Made by a program: the position numbers and the translations under genes. 64,000 nt of DNA from Candidatus Cloacimonadota bacterium (lineage in GTDB: Bacteria > Cloacimonadota > Cloacimonadia > Cloacimonadales > TCS61): the NCBI GenBank assembly GCA_021734245.1, contig JAIPJH010000001.1:65823-129822 (forward strand). Reading direction: 5' to 3'. Below the pieces are notes generated by a model. It made no database searches and was not told the origin of the DNA. It worked only from the letters and a program-made list of their open reading frames with translations. Shown here piece by piece: positions 44,307-53,890 of the stretch (the first letter of the stretch is position 1; each line of letters opens with the position of its first letter).

Positions 44307-44323
44307 TTGGTATATTATTTGCA
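44307..44323 (+). promoter_or_regulatory. Candidate sigma-54 promoter upstream of the first C25 gene
   Basis: TTGGTAT at 44307-44313 and TTGCA at 44319-44323 keep the required GG-N10-GC spacing. The -12 element is perfect; the -24 element has two mismatches (TTGGTAT for TTGGCAC). It lies about 40 bases before the start codon. In AT-rich DNA this could be chance. Confidence 0.4.
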
Positions 44324-44361
44324 TTCAATTAATGCATAAAATAAATGTATGAGAGGATTCT

Positions 44362-47300
44362 ATGAAAAAAATAATTTGGATTTTCCTGCTGTCTTTTTCT
44401 TTATCACTACTTGCAATCGATATTCAGCTTCAAGATTCTAATTCTGCTGTATTTATCAATGGAGATTTTGAATTAGCGAACATCAAACATCATCAAGCTA
44501 CGAATTACAAAGTAAGTTCATTACAATTGGATGAGTGCATAAATACCGGTAAATTAGGAGAAGCAGAATTACCTGTTTACTCCAAATTTATTTCACTTCC
44601 CGAAACTGGAAATTTCAAGATCAGTAATGTAAAATATAAATTTGAAGAAATAGATTTAGAAGACAAAATAGTAAGCGTTGGTTGGCAGGATGAAATTCCA
44701 ATTTCGGAATCTTATTATCTGCAAAACAAATGGTTGCCTCAAAACCTTGTTACAATCAGCGATCCGAACATTATGCGTTCTTATCGCTTTGCTCAGGTAT
44801 CAGTGGCAGCAGTTCAATACAATCCTGCCCTAAATAAGATCAGGATTATAAAAGACCTGGAACTTGAATTGGAACTGGATAGAAGTATATCCAAAAATCC
44901 TCTTACCAAAAAGAAACCGTCACCTGCTTTCGAAAAAATTGCCGAAGAAAATATTCTGGGAACAGAAAACATCAGAACTTCTGAATCTGCAAATTATCTG
45001 GTAATAGCTCCGGATAATGTTTCCGACACGATACAACCACTATTACGAGCCAAAGAGAAACTCGGTTTTAAAACACGTTTGGCTCTGCTTTCCGAAACCG
45101 GCAGCAACGAAAATCAGATCAAAGATTTTATTCAAAATGCTTATGATAACTGGGAAAATCCACCAGAATATGTTCTACTTATCGGAGATGTAAATGGCTC
45201 GATTTCTGTTCCGGCCTTTTTCGTAGAAGGTTACCTGCATCCAACCTGTGTTACAGATCATACCTACACACTTCTTGAGGGCACAGATTACTTTCCTGAT
45301 GTTCTTATCGGAAGGATATCCGTGCAAAGTGAATTTGAACTCAACACAGTAATTGCCAAGATTATAAACTACGAATTCAATCCTTTTATAGACGCAGATT
45401 GGATGACGCGAGCTCTCATGGTCAGTTATGTGCAAGACGATTACTGGCAGTTCTTCTCCCCCCGTGAAACCGTGATGGAAGTGCGCAACAAACTTTACGA
45501 TTTTGAATATACAGTCGTGGACACTTTTATTGCTCCCTGGAATTCAGGTTCATCAAACCTGCGAAATATGATAAATACAGGCTATTCATTTGTGAATTAT
45601 CGCGGTTGCGGCGGACCGGAATACTGGGCTGGTCCCAATGGTCAAATGTTCAGCATCAATGATGTTATACAGTTAAATAACGGCTCACTTTTACCATTTG
45701 TAACCAGCATCACCTGTGGTGGAGGAAACTTTGCTTATATGGGAATTAATTCTGTGTTTGGCGAAACCTGGCTGACTGCGGGAACTCCTTCCTTCCCAAA
45801 AGGAGCGATAGGTTTCATCGGACCAAGCGAACATGATACCAAAACCTGGTTCAATAATGCCAATGATATGGGAATCTACCAGGGAGTTACTCACGAAGGC
45901 CTTTACAGAGGTGGCGAGATGTTACTGCGGGGAAAGATGGAATTGTATAACAATTATCCGTTCAGTCACGCCTGGGGAAATTCATTAAATTCCGATCAAT
46001 TCTATTTTTACGTCTACAATCTCTTGGGAGATCCCGGACTTTCAGTAATGACCAGAATGCCTCAGAACATTGAATTTGAGCATCCTGCAGAAATAAATAC
46101 ATTTGATAATTTTATTCCAGTTACCATCACAAGTCCGATGCTCGGATCCTCGGATTTTACAATCGCTATTACGAATGCAGATAGCCTGGTGGCAAAAGGT
46201 TTTTCAGATGAAACTGGATCGGTGAATATACCTCTGGAAAGTTTACCGGAAGGAACATATGAAACAACTGCTTCCAAATATGGTTTTATTCCTGAAGTGA
46301 GTAGTTTTAATATTGTCCAACAAGACATTGTTACTGTCACAAATATTATCTGTAATGATCCAAATGCAGGTGAATTGGTAGATTTTACTTTCAGCATAGA
46401 AAATCCTACAGCAAATCAGGAAGATGTAAGTTTAGAATTTTCTTCTGAAAATGATTTTGTGGAAGTTTATAATCCCGGTTATAATTTTCAAATATCAGCT
46501 GGTGGAACTGAAAACGTGAATGCACAATTCAGTTTAGACAGCAGCTGGCTCGACACAGAGCCTTTTAACATCATAATTGAATTAACCTCTTCATCTGGTT
46601 CACAAGAATTTCTATTACAAAATTCCGAGAAATCTCCAATGACGGCTTTTTCGGAAATGAATGTAGCAAATCTGGAAGAATGCCTGATGCAGAACCAAAC
46701 CAACGATTTTTATATTGAGCTCTTAAATTGCGGTAGTATGCAGGCAGAAGTGTTCCAGGTAGAGCTTTTCAGTTTAAATAACAACGCCACGATCATCAGC
46801 GGTTCCAGCAGTTATCCGCAAATTTCTATGAATGGAACTGCCTGGAATCAAGATGTTTTCCAGGTAGAAGTAGCAGATGTGATGAGTGGAGAAATGGCAA
46901 AATTTCAAATGAACATCATCCTCGAAAATGAAACAGTTCAGGAACTCATCATTTCGGTTCCGATTGGTATTATTAATGAAGAAAGTCCAACCTTCTGCGA
47001 TTATAGTTATTATGCCTTGGAAAGCCAGGATTCAGGCAATTTCACAGCTCCTGTTTATGATTGGATAGAGATCGATCCCGGCAATGGTGGAAGTGGAACA
47101 GTTATCAATCCTGTTCATACTACCTACGATGGTGAGATCGCAATCGTTGACCTTCCTTTTACATTTAGATATTTTGGTGATTATTTCGACAAAGTTTCCA
47201 TCTGTTCAAATGGTTATGTAAGTATGGGAGAATCCGAAACGATCTTTCATCGCAATCGCATGATCCCTTCCGGAGTTGGTTCTCAAGCTATGATAGCACC

Positions 47301-47973
47301 TTTCTGGGATGATCTTACTTATGGAGATGTTTATTATCAATATATCGAAGATGATAATATTTTTGTGGTAGAATGGAGCGAAATGCGAAATGTGTACAAT
47401 TTTGGTTTTGAAACATTCCAATTGATCCTTTACGATCCGCTGCACTATCCCACAACTTCCGGAGACGGTGATATAAAATTTCAGTACAAAGATATTCAAA
47501 ACGTTGATCAGCAAGACCATTATGCAACTGTTGGCATCGAGAATTATGATCAAACCGAAGGAATTCAAATGACTTTTGCCAACATGTATGCACCAACTTC
47601 CCACACTCTGGATGATGAAACTGCAATCTTTTTTTCCACCAGCAACGCTCCTCTGGTGGGAAATGATGACGAACTGATCTCGGCAGAATCATTAGAACTA
47701 AACAATTATCCGAATCCCTTCAATCCATCTACAACAATTTCATTTGATATTAGCATCGAACAAAACGAACAAATTGAGTTATCAATTTACAATTTGAAAG
47801 GACAAAAAGTAAAATCTTTTACAAATCTGCAAATCAACCAATCACCAAATCATCAAATAGTTTGGAATGGAACAGATCAGCACAACAAAACTGTTTCATC
47901 GGGCATTTACTTTTACAACTTATCTGTAAATGGCAAAATTATCGATTCCAAGAAATGCCTGCTTCTCAAATAA
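44362..47973 (+). CDS. C25 (gingipain-like) peptidase homologue with T9SS-type tail, His motif altered
   Basis: A 1203-residue exported protein: signal peptide (1-~19), propeptide_C25-like region (~20-190), peptidase C25 domain (~215-560), Ig-like beta domains and a sorting tail (NYPNPFNPSTTISF, NLKGQKVKSF, final KCLLLK). The catalytic cysteine is present (SITCGGGNF, Cys452). The preceding YRGCGGPEYW (~413-422) lacks a histidine where the paralogue has YRGAGHSTYW and canonical gingipains have a His-Gly. It may therefore be inactive or use another residue. It is followed by its paralogue after 13 bases. Probable surface or secreted protease involved in peptide use. Confidence 0.85.
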   Translation: MKKIIWIFLLSFSLSLLAIDIQLQDSNSAVFINGDFELANIKHHQATNYKVSSLQLDECINTGKLGEAELPVYSKFISLPETGNFKISNVKYKFEEIDLEDKIVSVGWQDEIPISESYYLQNKWLPQNLVTISDPNIMRSYRFAQVSVAAVQYNPALNKIRIIKDLELELELDRSISKNPLTKKKPSPAFEKIAEENILGTENIRTSESANYLVIAPDNVSDTIQPLLRAKEKLGFKTRLALLSETGSNENQIKDFIQNAYDNWENPPEYVLLIGDVNGSISVPAFFVEGYLHPTCVTDHTYTLLEGTDYFPDVLIGRISVQSEFELNTVIAKIINYEFNPFIDADWMTRALMVSYVQDDYWQFFSPRETVMEVRNKLYDFEYTVVDTFIAPWNSGSSNLRNMINTGYSFVNYRGCGGPEYWAGPNGQMFSINDVIQLNNGSLLPFVTSITCGGGNFAYMGINSVFGETWLTAGTPSFPKGAIGFIGPSEHDTKTWFNNANDMGIYQGVTHEGLYRGGEMLLRGKMELYNNYPFSHAWGNSLNSDQFYFYVYNLLGDPGLSVMTRMPQNIEFEHPAEINTFDNFIPVTITSPMLGSSDFTIAITNADSLVAKGFSDETGSVNIPLESLPEGTYETTASKYGFIPEVSSFNIVQQDIVTVTNIICNDPNAGELVDFTFSIENPTANQEDVSLEFSSENDFVEVYNPGYNFQISAGGTENVNAQFSLDSSWLDTEPFNIIIELTSSSGSQEFLLQNSEKSPMTAFSEMNVANLEECLMQNQTNDFYIELLNCGSMQAEVFQVELFSLNNNATIISGSSSYPQISMNGTAWNQDVFQVEVADVMSGEMAKFQMNIILENETVQELIISVPIGIINEESPTFCDYSYYALESQDSGNFTAPVYDWIEIDPGNGGSGTVINPVHTTYDGEIAIVDLPFTFRYFGDYFDKVSICSNGYVSMGESETIFHRNRMIPSGVGSQAMIAPFWDDLTYGDVYYQYIEDDNIFVVEWSEMRNVYNFGFETFQLILYDPLHYPTTSGDGDIKFQYKDIQNVDQQDHYATVGIENYDQTEGIQMTFANMYAPTSHTLDDETAIFFSTSNAPLVGNDDELISAESLELNNYPNPFNPSTTISFDISIEQNEQIELSIYNLKGQKVKSFTNLQINQSPNHQIVWNGTDQHNKTVSSGIYFYNLSVNGKIIDSKKCLLLK

Positions 47974-47986
47974 TATCGGGGTTTAG

Positions 47987-50900
47987 ATGAAAAAAATATT
48001 TATTTTACTCCTTTTATTTGTTGGATTAGCATTATCCGCTGAAGTTAGATTTACTGGTATCGAGAACGATCTTAAGTTATCCGCATCGTTCAATAACGTT
48101 GATCTCAAAATTCATAAAAATGAGAAATATTCAGAAATTCAATTAGAGGATTGCAATCCAACTTTTTTAAGTGGATTTGAATTACCTGTTTCATCGCAAT
48201 TAATTGATCTTTCTGCATCGGGAAATTATACAATAACAGAACTTGATTACGTGGTAGAAGAGATCATATTGGAAGAAAATCTATCTCCATTTCAAACAAG
48301 TTTTGATGTGGATTTCACCAAAGATGAATGGCTTCCAAATGAGATAATTCAGATCGGTAAACCAGCGATAATGCGAGGTGCTCGGTTCAGTCAGATCAGC
48401 ATCTTCCCCATTCAATATAATCCTGCTAGAAATTCAGTTAGATTTTATTCTCAGTTAGATGCTGAATTTAATATCGACAACAGCGATACAAGAAATCCAA
48501 TTTTAGTTCCCAGAAATGTAACTGGATTTTCATCCTTAAATGATAAAATTCATGGAAAAGAAATTACGCGTGATCTTTCCGGTGGAAATTACCTGGTAAT
48601 TGCTCCGGAGAATTGCGCTGATCTAATGCAGCCTTTTCTGCGTTGGAAAGAAAAACTCGGATTTAAAACCAGACTGGCTGTTTTTGAAGAGATTGGCACT
48701 ACAGAAGCAGATATAAAAGACTATCTGCAAACAGCTTACGATATCTGGGAAACTCCGCCTGAATATGTGCTGATGGTCGGAGATGTTACCGGAAATTTCT
48801 ATCTTCCTGCTTATTATATTCCGGGATATTTGTATCCGTGGTGCGTTACCGATCACAGTTTTACACTTTTAGAAGGGGACGATTATTTCCCCGATATTTT
48901 AATCGGCAGACTGTCTTTTCAAAATGAAATGCAGCTGACTACAATGCTTTCTAAAATAATAAATTATGAGAAAAATCCCTACCTGGAAAACGACTGGATG
49001 AAAAGTGCCTTGATGACTGGTTACGTCGATGAATCTAATGGTTTTTCGCAACGGGAAGTTCTGCTGACAATTCGAGACAAATTGCTGAATTTTGAGTACA
49101 CAAAAGTAGATACATTTATTGCCCCCTGGCAGTTTGGTGCTACACTTCTGGAAAATGAAATCAATAATGGACATTCCTTTATCTGTTATCGCGGTGCCGG
49201 ACATTCCACCTATTGGAGTGGCGGATCGATGGGACAAATGTTCGCGAACAATAATGTCTTGAATCTGAACAACGGTTTTATGCTGCCGATGGTAACCAGC
49301 ATGACTTGCGGTGGTGGCGATTTTGCTGCCGGAGAAACTGCCACTTGTTTTGGCGAAGTCTGGATGTTTGCCGGCACACCTTCTGTTCCACAGGGAGCAA
49401 TCGGTTTTATCGGTCCCAGCGAACGAGATACTAAAACCTGGTTCAACAATGCCAATGCACTGGGTATTTATCAGGGAATTACGCAGGAAGGCATAAACAG
49501 CTGCGGTGAAATGCTGTTGCGCGGCAAAATGGAGCTTTACAACAATTTTCCTTTTGGTCATGAAATGGGCGGAGCAGAAGATTCTGATCAATTTTATTTT
49601 TATGTTTATAATCTTCTGGGCGATCCTGGTTTACGAGTGTGGACAGATACTCCAAAAGCTATCGAGTTGGAAGCATCAGAAGTTTTTCTGGGTTCCAATT
49701 TTGTTAGTGCCAATATTATCACAAATGATGATCCTGCTGAATTTAAAGTGGCTTTTACTTCGCTTGATAGTTTAGTTGCAGTAGGATATACAGATGCTGC
49801 TGGAAATGTGAATCTACCCATTTCAGTTTCGGAAGGAACTTATCAGCTTACAGCATCCAAATATGGCTTCATCCCCAAAACGATTGATATTCATGTTCAA
49901 GCATCCGATATGTTGGCCATGAACGCTTTTACTTTTAGCGAAAACACCGTTTCAGGACAAACATTAGATATTGATCTTCAAATTATGAACATGGCAGATT
50001 CTGATGCTGATAATGTGACTATTGAGCTAAATTCACAGGACGATAATATTTCGATAATCACCGATCCGATCAGTGTTTATTCAATTCCTGCTAATCAAAC
50101 TTATGATTGTACATTTTCAATTGAGATTTCAGAAAGCTGGCAGGATGGTGAAACATCTGATCTGATCCTGGAAATGACTTCTAATTTGGGAGATAATCTG
50201 GCTTTGATCCCAGTTGAAATCCAATCACCAGACCTGGCAATGGTGCAATTCGAAGCATTAAACAGTTCTGGATTCATTATTCAGGAAGAAGAAACTGATC
50301 TTAATCTGACGCTTTATAATTCTGGCCAGGCAAACAGTTCTACTTTTCAAACTGAGTTGATCTGCCTGAATGATGTGGTGGAAGTCCAGGATGCGAGTTC
50401 GGGTTATAACAGCATCGATATCGGAGAAAATGAGACTAATTTTTCTGCCTTTACCATTTTCGCTGACAACAGCATCATCAGCGGAGAAACAGCAGAATTC
50501 CAACTGAATATTTTCAACACTTCCTCTCCTTTGCAGACGATATTCTTCGAAATTCCCATCGGTATCATTTCCGAATCGAGTCCTACATTTTGTGATTGGG
50601 GTTACTACGCAGTAGAATCTTCTGATGCAGGAAATTTTGATGCTCCCGATTATAATTGGATCGAGATCGATCCGGAACTGGGTGGAAATGGAACATTGGT
50701 AGGAGCTGATCATGCTATTATCGATGGTTACATTCAAACTATATCACTTCCTTTCCAATTCAGATATTATGGACAGTTTTACGATGAAATCTCTATCTGT
50801 TCGGAAGGCTGGCTGGCAATGGGAAGAACACAACATATTTATTTCAGGAATCGCACAATTCCTTCCGGCATTGGCCCCGATGCGATGATAGCTCCATTCT

Positions 50901-52846
50901 GGGATTCGCTGCAGGATGGTAATATTTATGTAGCTCATGATTCTGGAAATCATCAGTTTATCATCGAATGGTCAGATTGGGGAAACTCCTACGATCCTGA
51001 CCAGAAAAATACTTTTCAGGTAATTTTGATGAATCCTGAATATGAAGACAATTTTGGCATCGACAGCACGATAATTTTTCAATACAAAGAAATTCATAAC
51101 ATAGATCAGCAGGATCATTACGCCACTATCGGTATAGAGAATCAAGCACAAACAGAAGGACTCTTACTTTCTTTTGCCGGAATAGAAGCTGCGACCTTTC
51201 ATCCTATCCAAGACGAAACTGCCATAATGTTCACCATGAAAAACGGACCTGATGTTCCTTACCTGACGGTTGAACCTTCAGAGTTCATCGTGGAAACATT
51301 TGTCGATACCATTATTTTGCAAACACTTACATTACAAAATAATTCTGAAAGCAGTGAGCCGCTGGAATACTCTCTCAGCTTATCTCATTTCGGGCCGGGA
51401 AATGGTAGAGAACAAAATCTAAATCGGAATATAGAAAACGATCAAATTCTGCAATTGAGCGGATATTACATTCCCTTTCAATCTGTAAACATGCCGTTTT
51501 ATCTTTTGCACAACAGCCCGGACGGTGAACCGATCGTGGGTGTAACTTTAGATTTTCCTGCAGGCTGCACGATAAATTCAGCTCAAGATATTGGTGATCT
51601 GAACTGGAATGAACAAACAGGTAATGGAGCTGAATTGACCTGGGGTTATGATGGAACTTCCATTTCACCAACCAATGTTATTCCCTTTACTATTAATCTG
51701 ATAATTAGTGAACAACTGATTCCACCTTTAGAAATTGAGTGGCAGATCGATGGCGATGGCAGCGGAAGTGCTCCACATCAAGCCAGCGGAACAATTTCGA
51801 TAAATCCAACAACTGATGAGATCTTCTGGATCACTTATCCAAATGGAGGAGAAACTGTTCTGCCGGCTCTTCAAGATACGATCCGCTGGAATCATTTTGG
51901 CGTGGCAGACAGTGTAAAAATTGAGCTTTCCAGAAATGGCGGAATTGACTGGGAAATGTTAGATGCGATGGCACCAAATTTAGAATTTTATCCGCATACT
52001 TTTAACGGACCATTATCAGAAGATTGCAAAGTAAAAATTAGCACTTTAGATGATGAATTCTTTGATCTTTCCGATAGTCTCTTTCAGATATCAGCTTTGA
52101 ATATTACGTATCCAGATGAAACCACGGTAATGTCTTATTCTACTATAGATAGCATTTTATGGCAGGATGTGGGTGGAATGGAAACAATTGATATTTCCAT
52201 TTCATTCGATAATGGTTTCAGTTGGCAAATTCTGGAAGAAAATGTTCAGAACTCAGGTAGTTATCAATTTGAAGTTCCAGGACCTCCTTCAAATTATTGC
52301 AAAATAAAATTGTCAAATTCTGATCACAATGTTTTGAATATCTCGGAAGCATTCCAAATAGTAGATGCATATGTAGAATGGCTAAGTGCTGATAATTTCA
52401 CGGGTTCAATTCCTGCCGGTGAAACTGAAGATATTGAAATAACCTTTTCTACCGCAAATCTGGAGTTTGGAATTTATGAAGCATACCTGAAAATCGAAAC
52501 TCAGATCGGACAGGTCTTGTATATTCCAGTTTCTCTTCATTATTTTGGTCCTTGTCCACCTCCGATCTTTGAAGTTCAGTTGCGGCAAAACACACCTAAT
52601 CCCTTCAATCCATTCACTAAGATAGAATACGAAATTCCTGACGCTTGTAATGTGAAGGTGAGTATTTACAACCTGAAAGGTCAGCATGTAAAAACGCTGG
52701 TAAATGAATTTAAAACTACAGGATATTATTACGAATACTGGGATGGTACTAACAGAAATAATCAGAAAGTTGCTTCTGGAATGTATTTCTATCTTCTGAA
52801 AGCCGGAAACAAAACCAAAGTGCGTAAAATGACGTTGATGAAGTAA
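47987..52846 (+). CDS. C25 (gingipain-like) peptidase with extended beta domains and T9SS-type tail
   Basis: A 1619-residue exported paralogue of the upstream protein. Signal peptide (1-~18), propeptide region, C25 domain with YRGAGHSTYW (His406) and SMTCGGGDF (Cys441), then Ig-like domains similar to the first paralogue to about residue 1085. About 430 extra residues follow: a BACON/ASPM-like beta domain, two WITYPNGGE-type domains (~1280-1450) and a FlgD-like sorting domain (NTPNPFNPFTKIEYEI...NLKGQHVKTLVNE) ending VRKMTLMK. Likely a cell-surface cysteine protease. The tandem arrangement shows local duplication followed by divergence of the tails. Confidence 0.87.
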   Translation: MKKIFILLLLFVGLALSAEVRFTGIENDLKLSASFNNVDLKIHKNEKYSEIQLEDCNPTFLSGFELPVSSQLIDLSASGNYTITELDYVVEEIILEENLSPFQTSFDVDFTKDEWLPNEIIQIGKPAIMRGARFSQISIFPIQYNPARNSVRFYSQLDAEFNIDNSDTRNPILVPRNVTGFSSLNDKIHGKEITRDLSGGNYLVIAPENCADLMQPFLRWKEKLGFKTRLAVFEEIGTTEADIKDYLQTAYDIWETPPEYVLMVGDVTGNFYLPAYYIPGYLYPWCVTDHSFTLLEGDDYFPDILIGRLSFQNEMQLTTMLSKIINYEKNPYLENDWMKSALMTGYVDESNGFSQREVLLTIRDKLLNFEYTKVDTFIAPWQFGATLLENEINNGHSFICYRGAGHSTYWSGGSMGQMFANNNVLNLNNGFMLPMVTSMTCGGGDFAAGETATCFGEVWMFAGTPSVPQGAIGFIGPSERDTKTWFNNANALGIYQGITQEGINSCGEMLLRGKMELYNNFPFGHEMGGAEDSDQFYFYVYNLLGDPGLRVWTDTPKAIELEASEVFLGSNFVSANIITNDDPAEFKVAFTSLDSLVAVGYTDAAGNVNLPISVSEGTYQLTASKYGFIPKTIDIHVQASDMLAMNAFTFSENTVSGQTLDIDLQIMNMADSDADNVTIELNSQDDNISIITDPISVYSIPANQTYDCTFSIEISESWQDGETSDLILEMTSNLGDNLALIPVEIQSPDLAMVQFEALNSSGFIIQEEETDLNLTLYNSGQANSSTFQTELICLNDVVEVQDASSGYNSIDIGENETNFSAFTIFADNSIISGETAEFQLNIFNTSSPLQTIFFEIPIGIISESSPTFCDWGYYAVESSDAGNFDAPDYNWIEIDPELGGNGTLVGADHAIIDGYIQTISLPFQFRYYGQFYDEISICSEGWLAMGRTQHIYFRNRTIPSGIGPDAMIAPFWDSLQDGNIYVAHDSGNHQFIIEWSDWGNSYDPDQKNTFQVILMNPEYEDNFGIDSTIIFQYKEIHNIDQQDHYATIGIENQAQTEGLLLSFAGIEAATFHPIQDETAIMFTMKNGPDVPYLTVEPSEFIVETFVDTIILQTLTLQNNSESSEPLEYSLSLSHFGPGNGREQNLNRNIENDQILQLSGYYIPFQSVNMPFYLLHNSPDGEPIVGVTLDFPAGCTINSAQDIGDLNWNEQTGNGAELTWGYDGTSISPTNVIPFTINLIISEQLIPPLEIEWQIDGDGSGSAPHQASGTISINPTTDEIFWITYPNGGETVLPALQDTIRWNHFGVADSVKIELSRNGGIDWEMLDAMAPNLEFYPHTFNGPLSEDCKVKISTLDDEFFDLSDSLFQISALNITYPDETTVMSYSTIDSILWQDVGGMETIDISISFDNGFSWQILEENVQNSGSYQFEVPGPPSNYCKIKLSNSDHNVLNISEAFQIVDAYVEWLSADNFTGSIPAGETEDIEITFSTANLEFGIYEAYLKIETQIGQVLYIPVSLHYFGPCPPPIFEVQLRQNTPNPFNPFTKIEYEIPDACNVKVSIYNLKGQHVKTLVNEFKTTGYYYEYWDGTNRNNQKVASGMYFYLLKAGNKTKVRKMTLMK

Positions 52847-52858
52847 TAAACAAATTCC

Positions 52859-53137
52859 ATGATCAAAATAAAATTCTACAGTTTGATCCGTTTGCAGCTC
52901 GGAATTAACGCGATTGATATCGAAGCAGAAAGCATTTCGATCTATGATCTGCTGCAAAAAACAGAAAAAAAGATTGGGAAGAAATTTATCGATCTCCTCT
53001 TCGGATCAGAAAAAGAGATACTTCATGGAACCATGATCCTGATCAATGGCAGAAATATCTGGCATCTGGACAATCTCGATTCAATCGTGAGTGATGGCGA
53101 TGAGATAAGCATTTTTCCTCCCGGAGGTGGTGGTTAA
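52859..53137 (+). CDS. MoaD/ThiS-family ubiquitin-like sulfur carrier
   Basis: A 92-residue beta-grasp protein ending in PPGGGG, with the terminal Gly-Gly that is adenylated and thiocarboxylated in this family. The strand order (IKIKFYSLIRLQLG; GTMILINGRNI; DGDEISIFPP) fits MoaD better than ThiS. The stop TAA overlaps the start of the ThiF-like gene (TAATG), so they form a functional pair. It most likely donates sulfur for the pterin dithiolene of a molybdenum/tungsten cofactor, as used by the aldehyde oxidoreductase at 55464. Confidence 0.82.
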   Translation: MIKIKFYSLIRLQLGINAIDIEAESISIYDLLQKTEKKIGKKFIDLLFGSEKEILHGTMILINGRNIWHLDNLDSIVSDGDEISIFPPGGGG

Positions 53138-53808
53138 TGCCGGAAATATTTCAAAAGAACATCCAATTCTGGGGAGAAGAAAACCAGCAGAAGATAGCAG
53201 ATGCTTCTATCCTGATAGCGGGAGTGGGAGGATTGGGTTGCGTGGTTGCAGAAGGCTTGACCAGAGCTGGAATCGGCAAATTGATTCTCGTTGACAACGG
53301 AATTGTAGAAGCTTCCAATCTGAATCGTCAAATTCTGTTTGATCAATCCCATATTGGTAAAGTAAAGGTACAAGTTGCCAAACAGAAACTGCAAGCGATA
53401 AATCCAAAACTGGAAATTGAGATTTTACAAAATTCAATTATGGATTTAAAAAATATTCTTCTTTCTCACTATGACGGCATTGCCGATTGTTTAGATAATT
53501 TCGCTTCTCGATTTGAATTGGAAAAGCTGCTGACTCCTGATCATTTTCTGGTTCACGGTGGAGTGCAAAATGATTTCGGTCAGATCATCACGATCAAACC
53601 CGGAAAGACACAAACTCTAAGACATATCTATCCCGGATCGCATATTCCCATTTCCACTTCGATAGTTCCACAGACTGTTATAATTATCGGTTCTCTCATT
53701 GTTCAAGAGATTATTAATAACATTTTTGACAAACCACAATTGCTGAATAAAATGTTGATAATTGAATTAGCAGATTTTTCGATGTTTAAGGTGGCATTGA
53801 CGAAATAA
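53137..53808 (+). CDS. ThiF/MoeB-family E1-like adenylyltransferase lacking zinc cysteines
   Basis: A 223-residue E1-like enzyme that would adenylate the C-terminus of the MoaD-like partner. The nucleotide-binding GVGGLGCVVAEGL, ASNLNRQILF and DCLDNFASRFELE segments are intact. The usual zinc-binding CxxC pairs are missing: the segment that normally reads PGxTxCxxCxxP is PGKTQTLRHIYP here. The lack of zinc cysteines resembles short HesA/ThiF-like forms. It overlaps the MoaD-like gene by one base. Confidence 0.82.
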   Translation: MPEIFQKNIQFWGEENQQKIADASILIAGVGGLGCVVAEGLTRAGIGKLILVDNGIVEASNLNRQILFDQSHIGKVKVQVAKQKLQAINPKLEIEILQNSIMDLKNILLSHYDGIADCLDNFASRFELEKLLTPDHFLVHGGVQNDFGQIITIKPGKTQTLRHIYPGSHIPISTSIVPQTVIIIGSLIVQEIINNIFDKPQLLNKMLIIELADFSMFKVALTK

Positions 53809-53844
53809 AATTATTCGTTTTTCTCGCAGCTAAACCCAAGTTTG

Positions 53845-53890
53845 AAAATATACTGCAAATCTGTGTTATCCGCGCAAATCCGTGAGCTAT
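53845..53890. repeat. Short imperfect triplicated motif in convergent intergenic region
   Basis: Three imperfect units of the type ATCTGTGTT / ATCCGCGCAA / ATCCGTGA occur between the convergent ThiF-like and ThyX-like genes. Similar strings are widespread between genes of FCB-group bacteria; function unknown. Confidence 0.4.

Noticed and set aside
48899-49591. A 230-codon open frame on the minus strand inside the second C25 gene
   Set aside because: Antisense to the conserved catalytic domain; composition is that of a shadow frame.
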